From NCBI GenBank assembly GCA_900547395.1, contig URGP01000002.1:83843-147842 (forward strand): DNA of 64,000 bases, written 5' to 3'. Of the stretch, positions 16,894 to 25,825 are shown one piece after another (within the stretch, counting starts at the first letter, position 1; each line of letters starts with the position of its first letter). The notes under the pieces were generated by a model. It saw only the letters and a list, made by a program, of their open reading frames with translations, made no database searches and had not been told where the DNA came from. Origin of the DNA: an uncultured Opitutales bacterium (GTDB lineage: Bacteria; Verrucomicrobiota; Verrucomicrobiia; Opitutales; Intestinicryptomonadaceae). Made by a program: the position numbers and the translations under genes.

Positions 16894-17892
16894 TCACATA
16901 AACATTTTTTTCAGCGTATCCTTTAAAAGCTCGGTATATTGGAATTTGCCGTTTTGCTTGATTTTTACAAAAACCCTGCATTTTCTGTTTATTTCAAATG
17001 GATTTGCGTAAATGATTTCTATCCCGTCATGTTCGGTGTATTGCGACGGATTTTTAATCCTTTCGATTTTTTTCGGAAGCCCGTACCATGTAAAATGTAT
17101 GTCCCATCCCCTTTGCGAACCGTTTAAATCCGCAAGCTTGGGATACCTCAACGCGAAGTCGGGAATTTTTGCGGTATAGTATCTCACAATAAAAGCTGTG
17201 GGCAAAGACGAAATGTAGTCTGCAACGCGTCCGTTCGACAGCTTGCCTTCGCGCGCCGCATTCATGAAATCGAGGGGATCCATGCCCTGCAAATTCATTC
17301 CGTTAAACACTCCGAATTTGTTTTTGCTGCCGAACTTTTGCAAGTCGTACCACTTTTGAAAATGATCCCCGTAGCGCAAGCCTACTTCAAAATGCAAATG
17401 CGCAGCTTCCCTTGCGATTGCGTAATCCGCGCTTCTTCCCATCTGCCCCAGACGGCAACCCGACTCAACCCTTACGCCCTTTTTTATAGATTCGTCAATC
17501 GAGCGCAAGTGGGCATACAAAGTATAGACAGGCACGTCCAAAGCATCGTGCTCTATCACGACATACCTGCCGTAGCTGCTGGCTCCGGGGCTGTCGTTTA
17601 CAAGCGCGACAATACCCCGCATTGCCGCATAGACACTGTCCAAAGGCTCTCCGCGCTTGCTCCTGCGGACGGGCTTTATGTCTATGCCCTCATGGAAACG
17701 GTAGCCGTTGTTGCGGACATCGCCAAAAAGCCCGCTCTTGGGCTCATGCCCAAACGTCGGCTGAATGAAAGCTTCAAAGCTTTCCCCTTTTACAAACGCA
17801 GTGGATTCGGTAGGCCAAACTATTTTGTCTGCCGCAAACACCGTATTTGCGGCAAATGCCGCAAATAAAACAACTGCATGAAAAAACCTCAT
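16894..17892 (-). CDS. M23 family peptidase, exported
   Basis: 332 residues with a Sec signal peptide (about 1-20, ending NTVFA). The catalytic domain is a LytM/lysostaphin-type zinc peptidase: HEGIDI (first His and Asp ligands, about 67-72), VYTLYAHL (about 132-139) and HLHFEVG (about 165-171). Such enzymes cleave peptidoglycan cross-bridges or act as activators of amidases. The C-terminal half is a beta-rich region of unknown role ending FQYTELLKDTLKK. The start codon overlaps the stop of the upstream lipoprotein gene by one base, so the two are coupled. Confidence 0.88.
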   Translation of the reverse strand: MRFFHAVVLFAAFAANTVFAADKIVWPTESTAFVKGESFEAFIQPTFGHEPKSGLFGDVRNNGYRFHEGIDIKPVRRSKRGEPLDSVYAAMRGIVALVNDSPGASSYGRYVVIEHDALDVPVYTLYAHLRSIDESIKKGVRVESGCRLGQMGRSADYAIAREAAHLHFEVGLRYGDHFQKWYDLQKFGSKNKFGVFNGMNLQGMDPLDFMNAAREGKLSNGRVADYISSLPTAFIVRYYTAKIPDFALRYPKLADLNGSQRGWDIHFTWYGLPKKIERIKNPSQYTEHDGIEIIYANPFEINRKCRVFVKIKQNGKFQYTELLKDTLKKMFM

Positions 17893-18416
17893 TACCAGCC
17901 CGCTTCGCGCTCAGCAATTTCCTTTTGCACTTTTACGATGTCTTTGGTGTAATCCTGCGCTTTTTTAAACAAGTCCGTTTCGCGCGGATATTCAAGCTGC
18001 ATGAAAAGCTTCCCATTTGATATGATTGAATCTATTTTGCGGATTGCGCGCGGATTTCCGTTTTCCTTTAACAAAATCCACCCGCCCATAGATTTAGACG
18101 TTTCGCGGAAGAGCTTTTTTATGCCCTTGCCGTTGCAGTTCAGCACGAAACCGCGAATCGTTGTCCCCGACGACGGATCGTAAACTTCGGCGACATCAAC
18201 GCTGTCCAAGTCGCCCATGGTCATAAAAGCCTCTTTTTGGACGATAAACTCAACGCCGGTTTCAGGCATTTTAACCCTTTCGCGCGACACCCCTATTTCG
18301 TTGCGCGCCTCGCAAACATGCAAAGTCAAATAATTTTCGATTGTTTCGTCCCAAATGCATCCCGAAATTGAAAATGCCGAAAATGCCAACAATGCGTAGT
18401 GTAATATTTTTTTCAT
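17892..18416 (-). CDS. Lipoprotein of unknown function
   Basis: 174 residues from the ATG at 18416. An upstream in-frame TTG (18428) would add MFKF but overlaps the previous gene. MKKILHYALLAFSAFSISGC is a lipoprotein signal with the lipidated Cys at 20. The mature part is mixed alpha/beta with no motif I recognise. It is placed between an unknown cytoplasmic protein gene and the M23 peptidase gene with overlapping or nearly touching ends, so an envelope role is plausible but not shown. Confidence 0.72.
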   Translation of the reverse strand: MKKILHYALLAFSAFSISGCIWDETIENYLTLHVCEARNEIGVSRERVKMPETGVEFIVQKEAFMTMGDLDSVDVAEVYDPSSGTTIRGFVLNCNGKGIKKLFRETSKSMGGWILLKENGNPRAIRKIDSIISNGKLFMQLEYPRETDLFKKAQDYTKDIVKVQKEIAEREAGW

Positions 18417-18420
18417 AAAT

Positions 18421-18915
18421 TTAAACAATAAATGCGTTTATCTGTGTTTGTATGTTTGAAACAAGCTCTTCGCCAAGCTCCTTCTGCGGAACCAAAAACT
18501 CGCGCTTGGACGAAGAATGGACATAAAGCTGGACGCCGTTTTGAGGCCTTCCCTTTGCCCTCAAAATTCTCTTCCTTTCAAGAAGAAGGGCGAGCATTTG
18601 CTTTAAAACGTCTTTTTGTTCGACCTCGACGCCGTTTTCGTCGTACAAAGACAAAAAGAAGTCTTCGGAGCCGGCTATCGCCATGCGCCGCGCCTGACGC
18701 TCGTCCTCTTCGGGATTTTCGCTAACGACGCGCTCCCATTTGCCGACAAACTTGCCCTCAAAAGGATTTTCTTCAAGCTCCTTTTTCAAAAAATCGCGCC
18801 TGTCAAGCTCATTTGCCTCGTTTACGAAAATGACGCTTACGACAACGTCGCCGGGCTTTAATTCGGCGCCGCTTCCAAACGATTTTTTTGACAAAGTTTT
18901 AATTTGCCAGTCCAT
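18421..18915 (-). CDS. Conserved-looking hypothetical protein downstream of prfB
   Basis: 164 residues, no signal peptide or membrane segment. It is rich in Glu, Lys and Arg; the N-terminal part contains ELKPGDVVVSVIF and RRDFLKKELEENPF, and the middle contains ERKRILRAKGRP. I do not recognise a family. It starts 1 bp after the prfB stop, so translation is likely coupled with release factor 2. The order prfB, this gene, lipoprotein, M23 peptidase forms one operon. Confidence 0.65.
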   Translation of the reverse strand: MDWQIKTLSKKSFGSGAELKPGDVVVSVIFVNEANELDRRDFLKKELEENPFEGKFVGKWERVVSENPEEDERQARRMAIAGSEDFFLSLYDENGVEVEQKDVLKQMLALLLERKRILRAKGRPQNGVQLYVHSSSKREFLVPQKELGEELVSNIQTQINAFIV

Positions 18916-18916
18916 A

Positions 18917-20057
18917 TCACTCTTCGGTTAAATAATTCTTGTTTCGCGAAGTCGGTCCGCCAGCCCTTAGCCACGCATTGACAAACATGTCGATATCCCC
19001 ATCCATGACGGCTTGAATGTTGCCTGTTTCCGCACCTGTACGCAAGTCTTTTACCATCTGGTAGGGCTGGAATACATAGCTTCTGATTTGATTGCCCCAT
19101 GCAATTTCGCCCTTTTCGCCGTAGAATTTGTCCATTTCGGCGCGCTTTTCGTCTTCCAACTTTTCGTAGAGGCGGCTCTTTAAAATCTTCATCGCGGTCT
19201 GCTTGTTTTTAAGCTGGGAACGCTCGTTTTGGCAAGCCACCACGATGCCTGTCGGGATATGCGTTATGCGCACGGCGGAATCGGTCTTGTTGACGTGCTG
19301 TCCGCCCTTACCGCTCGAACGATAAGTGTCGATGCGCAATTCTTCGTCCTTTATCTCTATTTCAACGTCGTCTTCGATTTCGGCTATGATGTCAACAGAA
19401 GCAAACGATGTATGCCTGCGCTTATTAGCGTCAAACGGGCTTATGCGCACGAGCCTGTGCACTCCGCGCTCGGCTTTGGCGTATCCGTAGGCATTCGCGC
19501 CCTCGATGCGGATTGTGACTTTCGCAACCCCCGCCTCTTCGCCCGCAACAATGTCCTGAACATCGCACTTCCAGCCCCGCCTTTCAGCCCAGCGAGTGTA
19601 CATTCTAAGAAGCATTTCCGCCCAGTCGCAGCTCTCCGTGCCGCCCGCGCCCGCATGGATTGTGACGATTGCATTCGAGTTGTCGAGCTTTCCGCTTAAA
19701 AACGACTCTATCTCAACCTTTTCTATTTCCAAGGACATCGAATTGGTTTCGGACGCCAATTCCGCCGATAAATCCGCGTCCTCATCGGATTCTTCGGCAA
19801 GCTCCAAAAGCGCGTTCAAATCGCCCAGCCTCTTTTGAAAATCAAGCTGAGGCGCGACAATCCTCTTTAACCGCGACGCTTCCGAAAGAATTTCCTGCGC
19901 CGAATTTCTGTCGTTCCAAAAATCGGCGGCTCCCATCTTTTCTTCTAATTGCGCTATTTCTTCCTGCTTTTTCGGGACGTCAAAGAAACCTCCACAAGTG
20001 CGCCGCGCGTTTGTTTATTTGTGCTATGTCGTTTTTAATTTCAGAATCTATTATCAT
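18917..20057 (-). CDS. prfB: Peptide chain release factor 2, with programmed +1 frameshift
   Basis: Recognises UGA and UAA and triggers peptide release. The uninterrupted 339-codon ORF starts at 19936, but the true gene starts at the ATG at 20057. It reads 25 codons ([10 protein letters not shown]..., ending LWRFL) to an in-frame TGA at 19980-19982. A +1 shift at CTT-TGA-C then continues as [22 protein letters not shown] into the main ORF. Directly upstream of the CTT is GGAGG (TGG AGG TTT CTT TGA C), the internal Shine-Dalgarno used by classical prfB frameshift sites. The main body has the SPF anticodon tripeptide ([11 protein letters not shown]) and the catalytic GGQ ([11 protein letters not shown]). 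The shift lets RF2 regulate its own level. Total product about 365 residues. Confidence 0.95.
19978..19995 (-). promoter_or_regulatory. prfB: Programmed +1 ribosomal frameshift site of prfB
   Basis: On the minus strand, TGGAGG (anti-anti-Shine-Dalgarno) is followed three bases later by CTT TGA C. This matches the conserved RF2 autoregulatory slippery site, and the +1 frame after it is the conserved RF2 coding frame. Confidence 0.93.
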
Positions 20058-20151
20058 AAATCAGATTATTTTGTAGGCTTAAAAAATTTTCAACAATATT
20101 TTTGAATTTACATTGGAAAAAACAGGACTATCGTTTAATTTTGAATTTTTT

Positions 20152-20781
20152 ATGAACGACCTCAACAAGACATTGCTTCTCGCCGCCTGCGTTTTGTTTT
20201 TCTCAACGCTCTTTTTCTTTTTTAAATTCGCGGCGGAAAAAGCGTATTCCCAAGACTTAAAGGCGCAAAAAGATGCCGCATATGTCGATGCAAGACGCAG
20301 CATAAAACAGGCTGAAAACATAAACGACCGCGCAGAAACCGCAAAGAAGACGGCGGAGCAGGCGCAAAAAGAAGCGCAGGAATATTTCACGAAAGCGGCT
20401 TTCACGAGGGCCGAACTTGAAAGGCTGGAAGCCTCCAATGCAGTCGAGCATAAGGAGGCGATTGCCCTTTATAAAGCGCGCATAGAGCGCGAAACCGCCG
20501 CAAGAACCGCCGCCGAAAAAGAGCTTGAAAAGGCAAACAGCGCAAGGGAATCCCTTGAACGCGACATGCTCTACATGGCGGCTGAACTCGACAGCGGCAA
20601 AATAGAAATGAACTCTAAAATTGCAGAGCTTTCCGCGCAAAAAGACAAAGAAATTGCAAGCTTGAAATCTGAAATAAAAAAACATCTCGAAACCATAGCC
20701 GAAAACCTGAAAATTATAGACGAGCTTAAAAAATCAAACGAAAAACTCTCGGAAGAGTTAAAAAATTCAAAAACGGAGTAA
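20152..20781 (+). CDS. Single-pass membrane protein with long coiled coil
   Basis: 209 residues from the ATG at 20152. A TTG at 20113 would lengthen it, but the ATG puts the basic/polar N-terminus directly before the hydrophobic segment (about 6-26, Leu/Phe-rich). After the membrane segment nearly the whole protein is charged heptad-like helix rich in Ala, Glu and Lys (about 30-205). No enzymatic motif. It may act as a spacer or structural envelope protein; the following gene is a Pal-type lipoprotein. Confidence 0.72.
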   Translation: MNDLNKTLLLAACVLFFSTLFFFFKFAAEKAYSQDLKAQKDAAYVDARRSIKQAENINDRAETAKKTAEQAQKEAQEYFTKAAFTRAELERLEASNAVEHKEAIALYKARIERETAARTAAEKELEKANSARESLERDMLYMAAELDSGKIEMNSKIAELSAQKDKEIASLKSEIKKHLETIAENLKIIDELKKSNEKLSEELKNSKTE

Positions 20782-20856
20782 TTTTTGTAAAAATGCTTGC
20801 CAAAACGGTGAAAAATGAATTTTTTAAAACTATATAAATTTAATGCAAAAAAAATT

Positions 20857-21435
20857 ATGAAAAAATCTATTTCATTCCTCGTAGCGGCATTTGCCGTATT
20901 CTTTATGACAGGCTGCGAATCCTACGACAAACCCCAGCCCGGAGACACGCGCGCTTCCGCTCCGAGTAGCTTTAACGGCGCAGACATAAGCGATCCATTT
21001 GGAGACCAAGGCGGCATAAGCTCGGCTTACAACAAGGATATGGATAGAGATCCGAGCGCAAACGCAGGCTCTATAAACTGGGAAAACATCGACCCCGCCG
21101 ATATACTCGAAACAATTTACTTCGGCTTCGACCAATACGCAATTCCGCAGGGCGAACGCTCAAAGGCTAAAAACGCCGCAAGCTTCATGAAGTCAAACCC
21201 CGATGCAAAAATCGCTTTGGTTGCGCATACCGACTGGTACGGTACCGAAGAATACAACCTCGTTCTTTCCGATAAGCGCGGCTCTTCCGTACAGGCGTAC
21301 TTGAAGAATTTGGGCATCGACAATTCCCGTTCCGAAGTTGTCGCCCGCGGCAAAAACGGCGCGTCAATGGATGTAGCGAAAAACTCTCCCGAAGCCAAGC
21401 ACGACAGAAGAGTGGACATCGTAAAAATGAAATAA
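20857..21435 (+). CDS. pal: OmpA/Pal family lipoprotein
   Basis: 192 residues from the ATG at 20857. An in-frame start at 20815 exists, but this one gives a proper lipoprotein signal: MKKSISFLVAAFAVFFMTGC with the lipidated Cys at 20. A low-complexity linker follows (about 21-80). The C-terminal OmpA-like peptidoglycan-binding domain has IYFGFDQYAI (about 100-109), IALVAHTDWYGTEEYNLVLSDKR (the usual GHTD is AHTD here) and EAKHDRRVDIVK, including the Asp/Arg that bind diaminopimelate. It tethers the outer membrane to peptidoglycan, normally within the Tol-Pal system, whose other genes are not adjacent. Confidence 0.88.
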   Translation: MKKSISFLVAAFAVFFMTGCESYDKPQPGDTRASAPSSFNGADISDPFGDQGGISSAYNKDMDRDPSANAGSINWENIDPADILETIYFGFDQYAIPQGERSKAKNAASFMKSNPDAKIALVAHTDWYGTEEYNLVLSDKRGSSVQAYLKNLGIDNSRSEVVARGKNGASMDVAKNSPEAKHDRRVDIVKMK

Positions 21436-21457
21436 CGCTTTAAACAAAAATTTCATG

Positions 21458-21488
21458 GGAGATTGCAAACGCAATCTCCTTTTTTTTA
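21458..21488 (+). terminator. Rho-independent terminator of pal
   Basis: Perfect 9-bp stem GGAGATTGC/GCAATCTCC with AAAC loop followed by a run of T, 22 bp after the pal stop. Confidence 0.92.
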
Positions 21489-21739
21489 TGCCCGCATTTT
21501 TTGAAAAATAAAAATATTTTTTCACGCCAAGACTTACAGATTTTCAGGCAAAAATTTACAAATTGTCTTCCCGAAAAATTCCAATTCTCCATCTATGCCA
21601 CGCAAAAGACTGAAAATGCGATAGTAAAAAGGCTATCAATGAAATATCTTCTCTCCCGCAAACTCAAAAAAAGTGGCATTGAAAAACATCAATGCCACTT
21701 TTTTCGCCTTATGTTTTCAAGGCTTTGTAAATACTGTTA
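21489..21739. other. Intergenic region without a recognisable gene
   Basis: The convergent gap between pal and the VOC protein gene is just over 300 bp. Apart from the pal terminator and the terminator at 21666-21705, I see no coding region, RNA gene or repeat. An open frame on the plus strand (from 21501) crosses the terminator and the VOC gene in antisense and is not credible. Confidence 0.6.
21666..21705. terminator. Bidirectional terminator, mainly for the VOC protein gene
   Basis: Perfect stem AAAAAGTGGCATTG/CAATGCCACTTTTT with loop AAAAACAT, A/T tracts on both sides. It lies 35 bp past the minus-strand stop at 21740. Confidence 0.88.
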
Positions 21740-22054
21740 TTACAAATTCTGTATGAGTTCAATCGGTATGCCCTCTTCAACAATGAAAGCCAATACCGCC
21801 TTGTCGCCAAGCGGAGACTTGCCGACAAGAATGTTCGCGCCCTTCAACTCGGCGTCGATATCTTCAACTTCGTATGCTATATGCGTGCTTTCCTGCAAAA
21901 GCTTCGGCATGGGGCAATCGTAGTCGAAGCAAAGCCATTCAATGTTGTGTTTGCTCATGGAAGGGTCGGTTATCGCAAGCTTCATTTCGGGGATATACGT
22001 CATACCCTCTTTTTTGCAAGCGGACGGAATGCCAATATGTAGGAATTTTCTCAT
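21740..22054 (-). CDS. VOC (glyoxalase/bleomycin-resistance) family protein
   Basis: 104 residues from the ATG at 22054. The frame is open to 22108, but MRKFLHIGIP is the natural beginning of the fold. The protein has a single beta-alpha-beta-beta-beta pair pattern of a VOC half: KFLHIGIPSA at the start, HIAYEVEDIDAEL in the second module (about 58-70) and GIPIELIQ near the end, with His and Glu at metal-ligand positions. Function is not determined. It stands alone between a terminator and the suf genes, 66 bp downstream of the sufD stop in the opposite-end sense (both minus). Confidence 0.75.
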   Translation of the reverse strand: MRKFLHIGIPSACKKEGMTYIPEMKLAITDPSMSKHNIEWLCFDYDCPMPKLLQESTHIAYEVEDIDAELKGANILVGKSPLGDKAVLAFIVEEGIPIELIQNL

Positions 22055-22120
22055 ATGTTTATTTGGTAAAATTAGATTTAAAATAGAAACCGAAAAAAAT
22101 TTTGTCAAACAATAACGAAA

Positions 22121-23173
22121 TCACATGGCGGAAATTTTCTCAGAAACAGCAGATGCGAAAACTTCATCGCTGAAACGCCCTATTATTTCGTTTGCGAAGC
22201 CGTCCACCAAAAGCTTTTGCGCCATGCTTTCGCAAAGCCCGCGCGATTTCATGTAAAAAAGCTCCTCCCTGTCGGGTTGGAAAGCGGCGCAGCCGTGCGA
22301 GCACATAACGTCGTTTGCCAATATTTCCAAGACGGGCATTCCCGATGCGCGGGCTTTTTCCGAAACAAGCAAAGAGCGGCAACTCTGGTACGACTCCGTC
22401 TTTTGGGCATTTTCCTCGACCCTTATAAGCCCGCCGAATGCAGTGCGCGACGAGCCTGAAAGAATGTTTTTCACTTTCAAATTGCTGAAAGCTTCGGGGC
22501 ATGTGTGGTGCTGGCGGGTGCGCAAATCGTGCGTAATAGAACCAGACGACACAAAGAGCGCGGAAACGTCCGCCCTCGAATTTTTGCCTGCAAGCTCAAA
22601 ATTGCGCTCTACCCTCGTATTCGACTTTCCCGCTTCCACAAAAACATCGTTTGCCTGCGCCCCGTCCTGCAAATAGAAGTCGGCGCGGGTGTAGCGCGGG
22701 GAATTTTCCTTTGAGTTATAAAAAGTATTTACGTTTATCTTCGCGCCCCTTTTCAGAAAATAGAAATTTGCGCGGGTTGAAAGCTTGCCGTATTCAAAAA
22801 AACTTTCGTCAAAGACATCGACCTGCGCCCCCTCTTCTATCTCAAAAATATTGACATCGGAAAAATCGGCGTTCGTGATTTTTACTTTCGCGTTTTTCGA
22901 GATGCTGAAAATTTTTGCGCATGAGAAATTGCGGGCGCAATAGGCGTCAAACTTTCCGCCGCCCAAGAGGATTTTTAAGAACTTTTCAGCAGTCGGATTT
23001 TCAAAAACACCACTGCTCGAAGAGTGTTCGGAAAAGTCCGCGCCATTTAAATCCATGAATTTTTCAACTTCCCCACCCCAGAAAGCGAGGTTTGAAAACC
23101 GCCAATGCTCGTCCTTTTTACCGGGGAAAGTAAGAGAATTGAAACGCGAAAAAACCGATTTTTCCTTTGTCAT
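22121..23173 (-). CDS. sufD: Fe-S cluster assembly protein SufD
   Basis: 350 residues. SufD pairs with SufB and SufC in the scaffold that builds iron-sulfur clusters. The conserved beta-helix core is clear: [31 protein letters not shown]... with the SufBD signature [18 protein letters not shown] and [22 protein letters not shown] near the C-terminus. The N-terminus ([16 protein letters not shown]) is also typical. The start overlaps the sufB stop by 4 bp. The cysteine desulfurase SufS is not present in the window. Confidence 0.93.
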   Translation of the reverse strand: MTKEKSVFSRFNSLTFPGKKDEHWRFSNLAFWGGEVEKFMDLNGADFSEHSSSSGVFENPTAEKFLKILLGGGKFDAYCARNFSCAKIFSISKNAKVKITNADFSDVNIFEIEEGAQVDVFDESFFEYGKLSTRANFYFLKRGAKINVNTFYNSKENSPRYTRADFYLQDGAQANDVFVEAGKSNTRVERNFELAGKNSRADVSALFVSSGSITHDLRTRQHHTCPEAFSNLKVKNILSGSSRTAFGGLIRVEENAQKTESYQSCRSLLVSEKARASGMPVLEILANDVMCSHGCAAFQPDREELFYMKSRGLCESMAQKLLVDGFANEIIGRFSDEVFASAVSEKISAM

Positions 23174-24579
23174 CCCACAGACCCTTCCATTTCAAGCTCG
23201 ATTAAACGCTTTAACTCAACCGAATATTCCATCGGGAAACGGCGCACCAAATCGTTTACAAATCCGTTTACAGCAAGGCTCATGGCTTCCTGCTCGGAAA
23301 GCCCGCGCTGGCGCATGTAAAAAATCTGCTCGTCCCCAAGCTTTGAAACGCTCGCCTCGTGCTGGACAAAATTATTCTCTCCCGAACAAACTATTGCGGG
23401 ATAAGTGTCGGTGCGCGAGGCGGAATTGATTAAAAGCGCGTCGCAAACAGTGTTGTTTTTGCAGCCCTTGACGTTTTCGGGGATGTAAACCATTCCCCTG
23501 TAAGAAGCCCTGCCGTCGGCGATTGAAATTGATTTTGAAATTATGTTGGAAGTCGTGTCGTCGGCCAAATGAATCATTTTTGCGCCCGTGTCCTGATGCT
23601 GCAAATGATTGGCAAGCGCGATTGAAACGACTTCGCCCCTTGCACCCTTGCCGTTCAAAACGACTGTCGGATATTTCATCGTGAGCCCGGAGCCGACATT
23701 GCAGTCAATCCAGCTGATTTCAGCCCCTTCCTCCGCCCTGCCGCGCTGGGTTACCAAATTGAATATGTTGTTCGACCAATTTTGAACTGTAACATATTGA
23801 ATTTTCGCGCCCTTCAAGGCGACAAGCTCCACAACGCCCGAATGCAAAGTGCTCGTTTCAAAGCGGGGAGCGGTGCATCCTTCCATGTACATAAGCTCCG
23901 CGCCTTCGTCGGCAATGATTAAGGTGCGCTCGAACTGACCGAAGCTTTCTGCGTTTATTCTGAAATACGCCTGCAAGGGCTGCTTTACCTTGACACCCTT
24001 AGGAACATAAATAAAACTTCCACCCGAAAATGCCGCGGAATTAAGCGCGCTATACTTGCTGTCGTCAACGGGAATTACGGAGCAAAAATATTTTTTGAAA
24101 ATTTCGGGATATTTTTTAAGCCCTTCGTCGGGTCCGACAAAGATTACGCCCTGCTCCTCCAAATGCGCCTTCATGCTCGAATAAGCCGACTCCGAATCGA
24201 ACTGCGCGTCAACCCCCGCCAAAAACTTGCGCTCCTGCTCAGGCACTCCCAAGCGTTCAAAAGTCTTTTTGACATCTTCGGGAACTTCGTCCCACGAACG
24301 CCGATTTTTCTTGTCCTTTGCAAGATAATACCTGATTTTTGAAAAATCCAATTCGTTTAAGCGTTCAGTCGCCCAATGCGTAGGATTTTCCTTTTCGTTA
24401 AAAATTTTGAGAGCGTCAAGGCGGAATTGCGTGAGCCATTCGTCCTCTCCCTTGACTTTTGAAATATAGCGGACTGTCTGTTCGCTAAGCCCGACGCCGG
24501 CGTCAAAAGCGTAGTCTTCGGCATAGCTGAAATTGCCCGCTTCGGAAGAAAAATCCAAATTTTCAGGTTTTTTACTCAT
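23170..24579 (-). CDS. sufB: Fe-S cluster assembly protein SufB
   Basis: 469 residues, standard length. Main scaffold of the SUF machinery. Recognised by the beginning ([23 protein letters not shown]), [61 protein letters not shown] and the C-terminal [22 protein letters not shown]. The start overlaps the sufC stop by one base and its stop overlaps sufD by 4 bp, so C, B and D are tightly coupled in that order. Confidence 0.97.
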   Translation of the reverse strand: MSKKPENLDFSSEAGNFSYAEDYAFDAGVGLSEQTVRYISKVKGEDEWLTQFRLDALKIFNEKENPTHWATERLNELDFSKIRYYLAKDKKNRRSWDEVPEDVKKTFERLGVPEQERKFLAGVDAQFDSESAYSSMKAHLEEQGVIFVGPDEGLKKYPEIFKKYFCSVIPVDDSKYSALNSAAFSGGSFIYVPKGVKVKQPLQAYFRINAESFGQFERTLIIADEGAELMYMEGCTAPRFETSTLHSGVVELVALKGAKIQYVTVQNWSNNIFNLVTQRGRAEEGAEISWIDCNVGSGLTMKYPTVVLNGKGARGEVVSIALANHLQHQDTGAKMIHLADDTTSNIISKSISIADGRASYRGMVYIPENVKGCKNNTVCDALLINSASRTDTYPAIVCSGENNFVQHEASVSKLGDEQIFYMRQRGLSEQEAMSLAVNGFVNDLVRRFPMEYSVELKRLIELEMEGSVG

Positions 24580-25322
24580 TATCCCTTAAATTTTTCGTAG
24601 CCGCTTTTTTCGAGTTCAAGCGCAAGCTCCGCGCCGCCTGTTTCGACAATCTTTCCGCCGTACATTACATGCACTTTGTCGGGAACGATGTGGTCCAACA
24701 AACGCTGGTAGTGTGTAATCAAAAGAACTCCAAGCTCAGAAGAGCGCGCCGCGTTCACACCGTCTGAGACAATCCTCAAAGCATCGATGTCAAGCCCGCT
24801 GTCGGTTTCGTCCAAAATGGCGATTTTGGGTTTTAGCATCAGCATCTGCAAAATGTCGCACCTCTTCTTTTCCCCGCCCGAAAACCCTACATTCAGACTG
24901 CGGGAAGTGAAAGACTTGTCCATGCCAAGTTCCTGCATTTTCGCATAAAGCTCCTTGTAAAATGCGGGCGCGTTTATTTCTTCGCCCTCAGGCAGGCGGG
25001 CGTTCAGGCAGGCGCGGATAAAGTTTGCAATGCTGACTCCCGGGATTTCAACGGGATATTGAAACGCCAAAAAAAGCCCCTCCTTTGAAATTTCCTCAGG
25101 GGCTTTTCCGACAATGTCAACCCCGTCCAAAAAGACTCTGCCTGAAAGGATTTTGTAGTCTCCGCTCCCTGCGAGAGCCTTGCTCAAAGAGCTTTTACCC
25201 GTCCCGTTGGGCCCCATAATCGCGTGGACTTCGCCTTTTGGCAAATGCAAATTAAGCCCGTCCACGACGCGCTTGCCCGCCACTTCCACAACCAAGTCTT
25301 CAATTAAAAGCCCCTGTTTCAT
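24579..25322 (-). CDS. sufC: SUF system ATPase SufC
   Basis: 247 residues. ABC-type ATPase that powers the SufBCD scaffold; cytoplasmic. Walker [13 protein letters not shown] (about 38-49), ABC signature [13 protein letters not shown] (about 148-160), Walker [15 protein letters not shown] (about 168-181) and switch His in [10 protein letters not shown]. The downstream order SufB-SufD confirms the assignment against other ABC ATPases. It overlaps the small upstream gene by 4 bp. Confidence 0.97.
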   Translation of the reverse strand: MKQGLLIEDLVVEVAGKRVVDGLNLHLPKGEVHAIMGPNGTGKSSLSKALAGSGDYKILSGRVFLDGVDIVGKAPEEISKEGLFLAFQYPVEIPGVSIANFIRACLNARLPEGEEINAPAFYKELYAKMQELGMDKSFTSRSLNVGFSGGEKKRCDILQMLMLKPKIAILDETDSGLDIDALRIVSDGVNAARSSELGVLLITHYQRLLDHIVPDKVHVMYGGKIVETGGAELALELEKSGYEKFKG

Positions 25323-25717
25323 AATCCGCCTTTGCTCTTAGGTAAATACGGGCGTTCAAACGCCTCGTAAAAATCGTATCCGACCGAGAAATCCTCAATT
25401 TTGTCCTCGTCGGTCTTGCTCATTTCGCCGACTTTTATCATGTTGAAAACAATCTGCCCTATGTCTGAACACTCCCTGACGCCCCACTCCTTGAACAATA
25501 CCGCCGCCATCGGTCCGAAAGTTTCGAGGGCGAAAACCCTGCATCCTTCCAGAAGCTCCGCCGCGCTGACGTGGGAACCTTTTTCGCCGTCGGTTTTCTT
25601 GTGGTTTTTTACGGTGTAATCCAATGCCATTCGCACAAAAACGTATGCGCCAACCGCATAGCGTTTGTCGTCCTTTAAAATCGCCTCTATGACGCGCTGA
25701 AAGTCTCTTCTTGACAT
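25319..25717 (-). CDS. Minf_1886-type conserved protein (Planctomycetota/Verrucomicrobiota)
   Basis: 132 residues from the ATG at 25717; a TTG at 25729 is also in frame. It matches from memory the short family of Planctomycetota and Verrucomicrobiota proteins (Minf_1886 / TIGR04138-like): a [13 protein letters not shown] helix, [23 protein letters not shown] and [20 protein letters not shown], then an acidic EDKIEDF-YDFYEAF ending. The function is unknown. Heading the suf operon with a 4-bp overlap suggests a link to Fe-S assembly, but that is inference. Confidence 0.78.
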   Translation of the reverse strand: MSRRDFQRVIEAILKDDKRYAVGAYVFVRMALDYTVKNHKKTDGEKGSHVSAAELLEGCRVFALETFGPMAAVLFKEWGVRECSDIGQIVFNMIKVGEMSKTDEDKIEDFSVGYDFYEAFERPYLPKSKGGL

Positions 25718-25825
25718 AAAACCGCTCAAAATAAACCAATAAATTTAGCACAAGCCATTGCGCTTTCAATAAAAAAATCGGCACAATTTAACTTGCGCCG
25801 ACATTAAATTTTACAAATCGACAAT

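Noticed and set aside
21501..21923. 140-codon plus-strand ORF
   Set aside because: It crosses a strong bidirectional terminator and then runs antisense through the VOC protein gene; no recognisable features.
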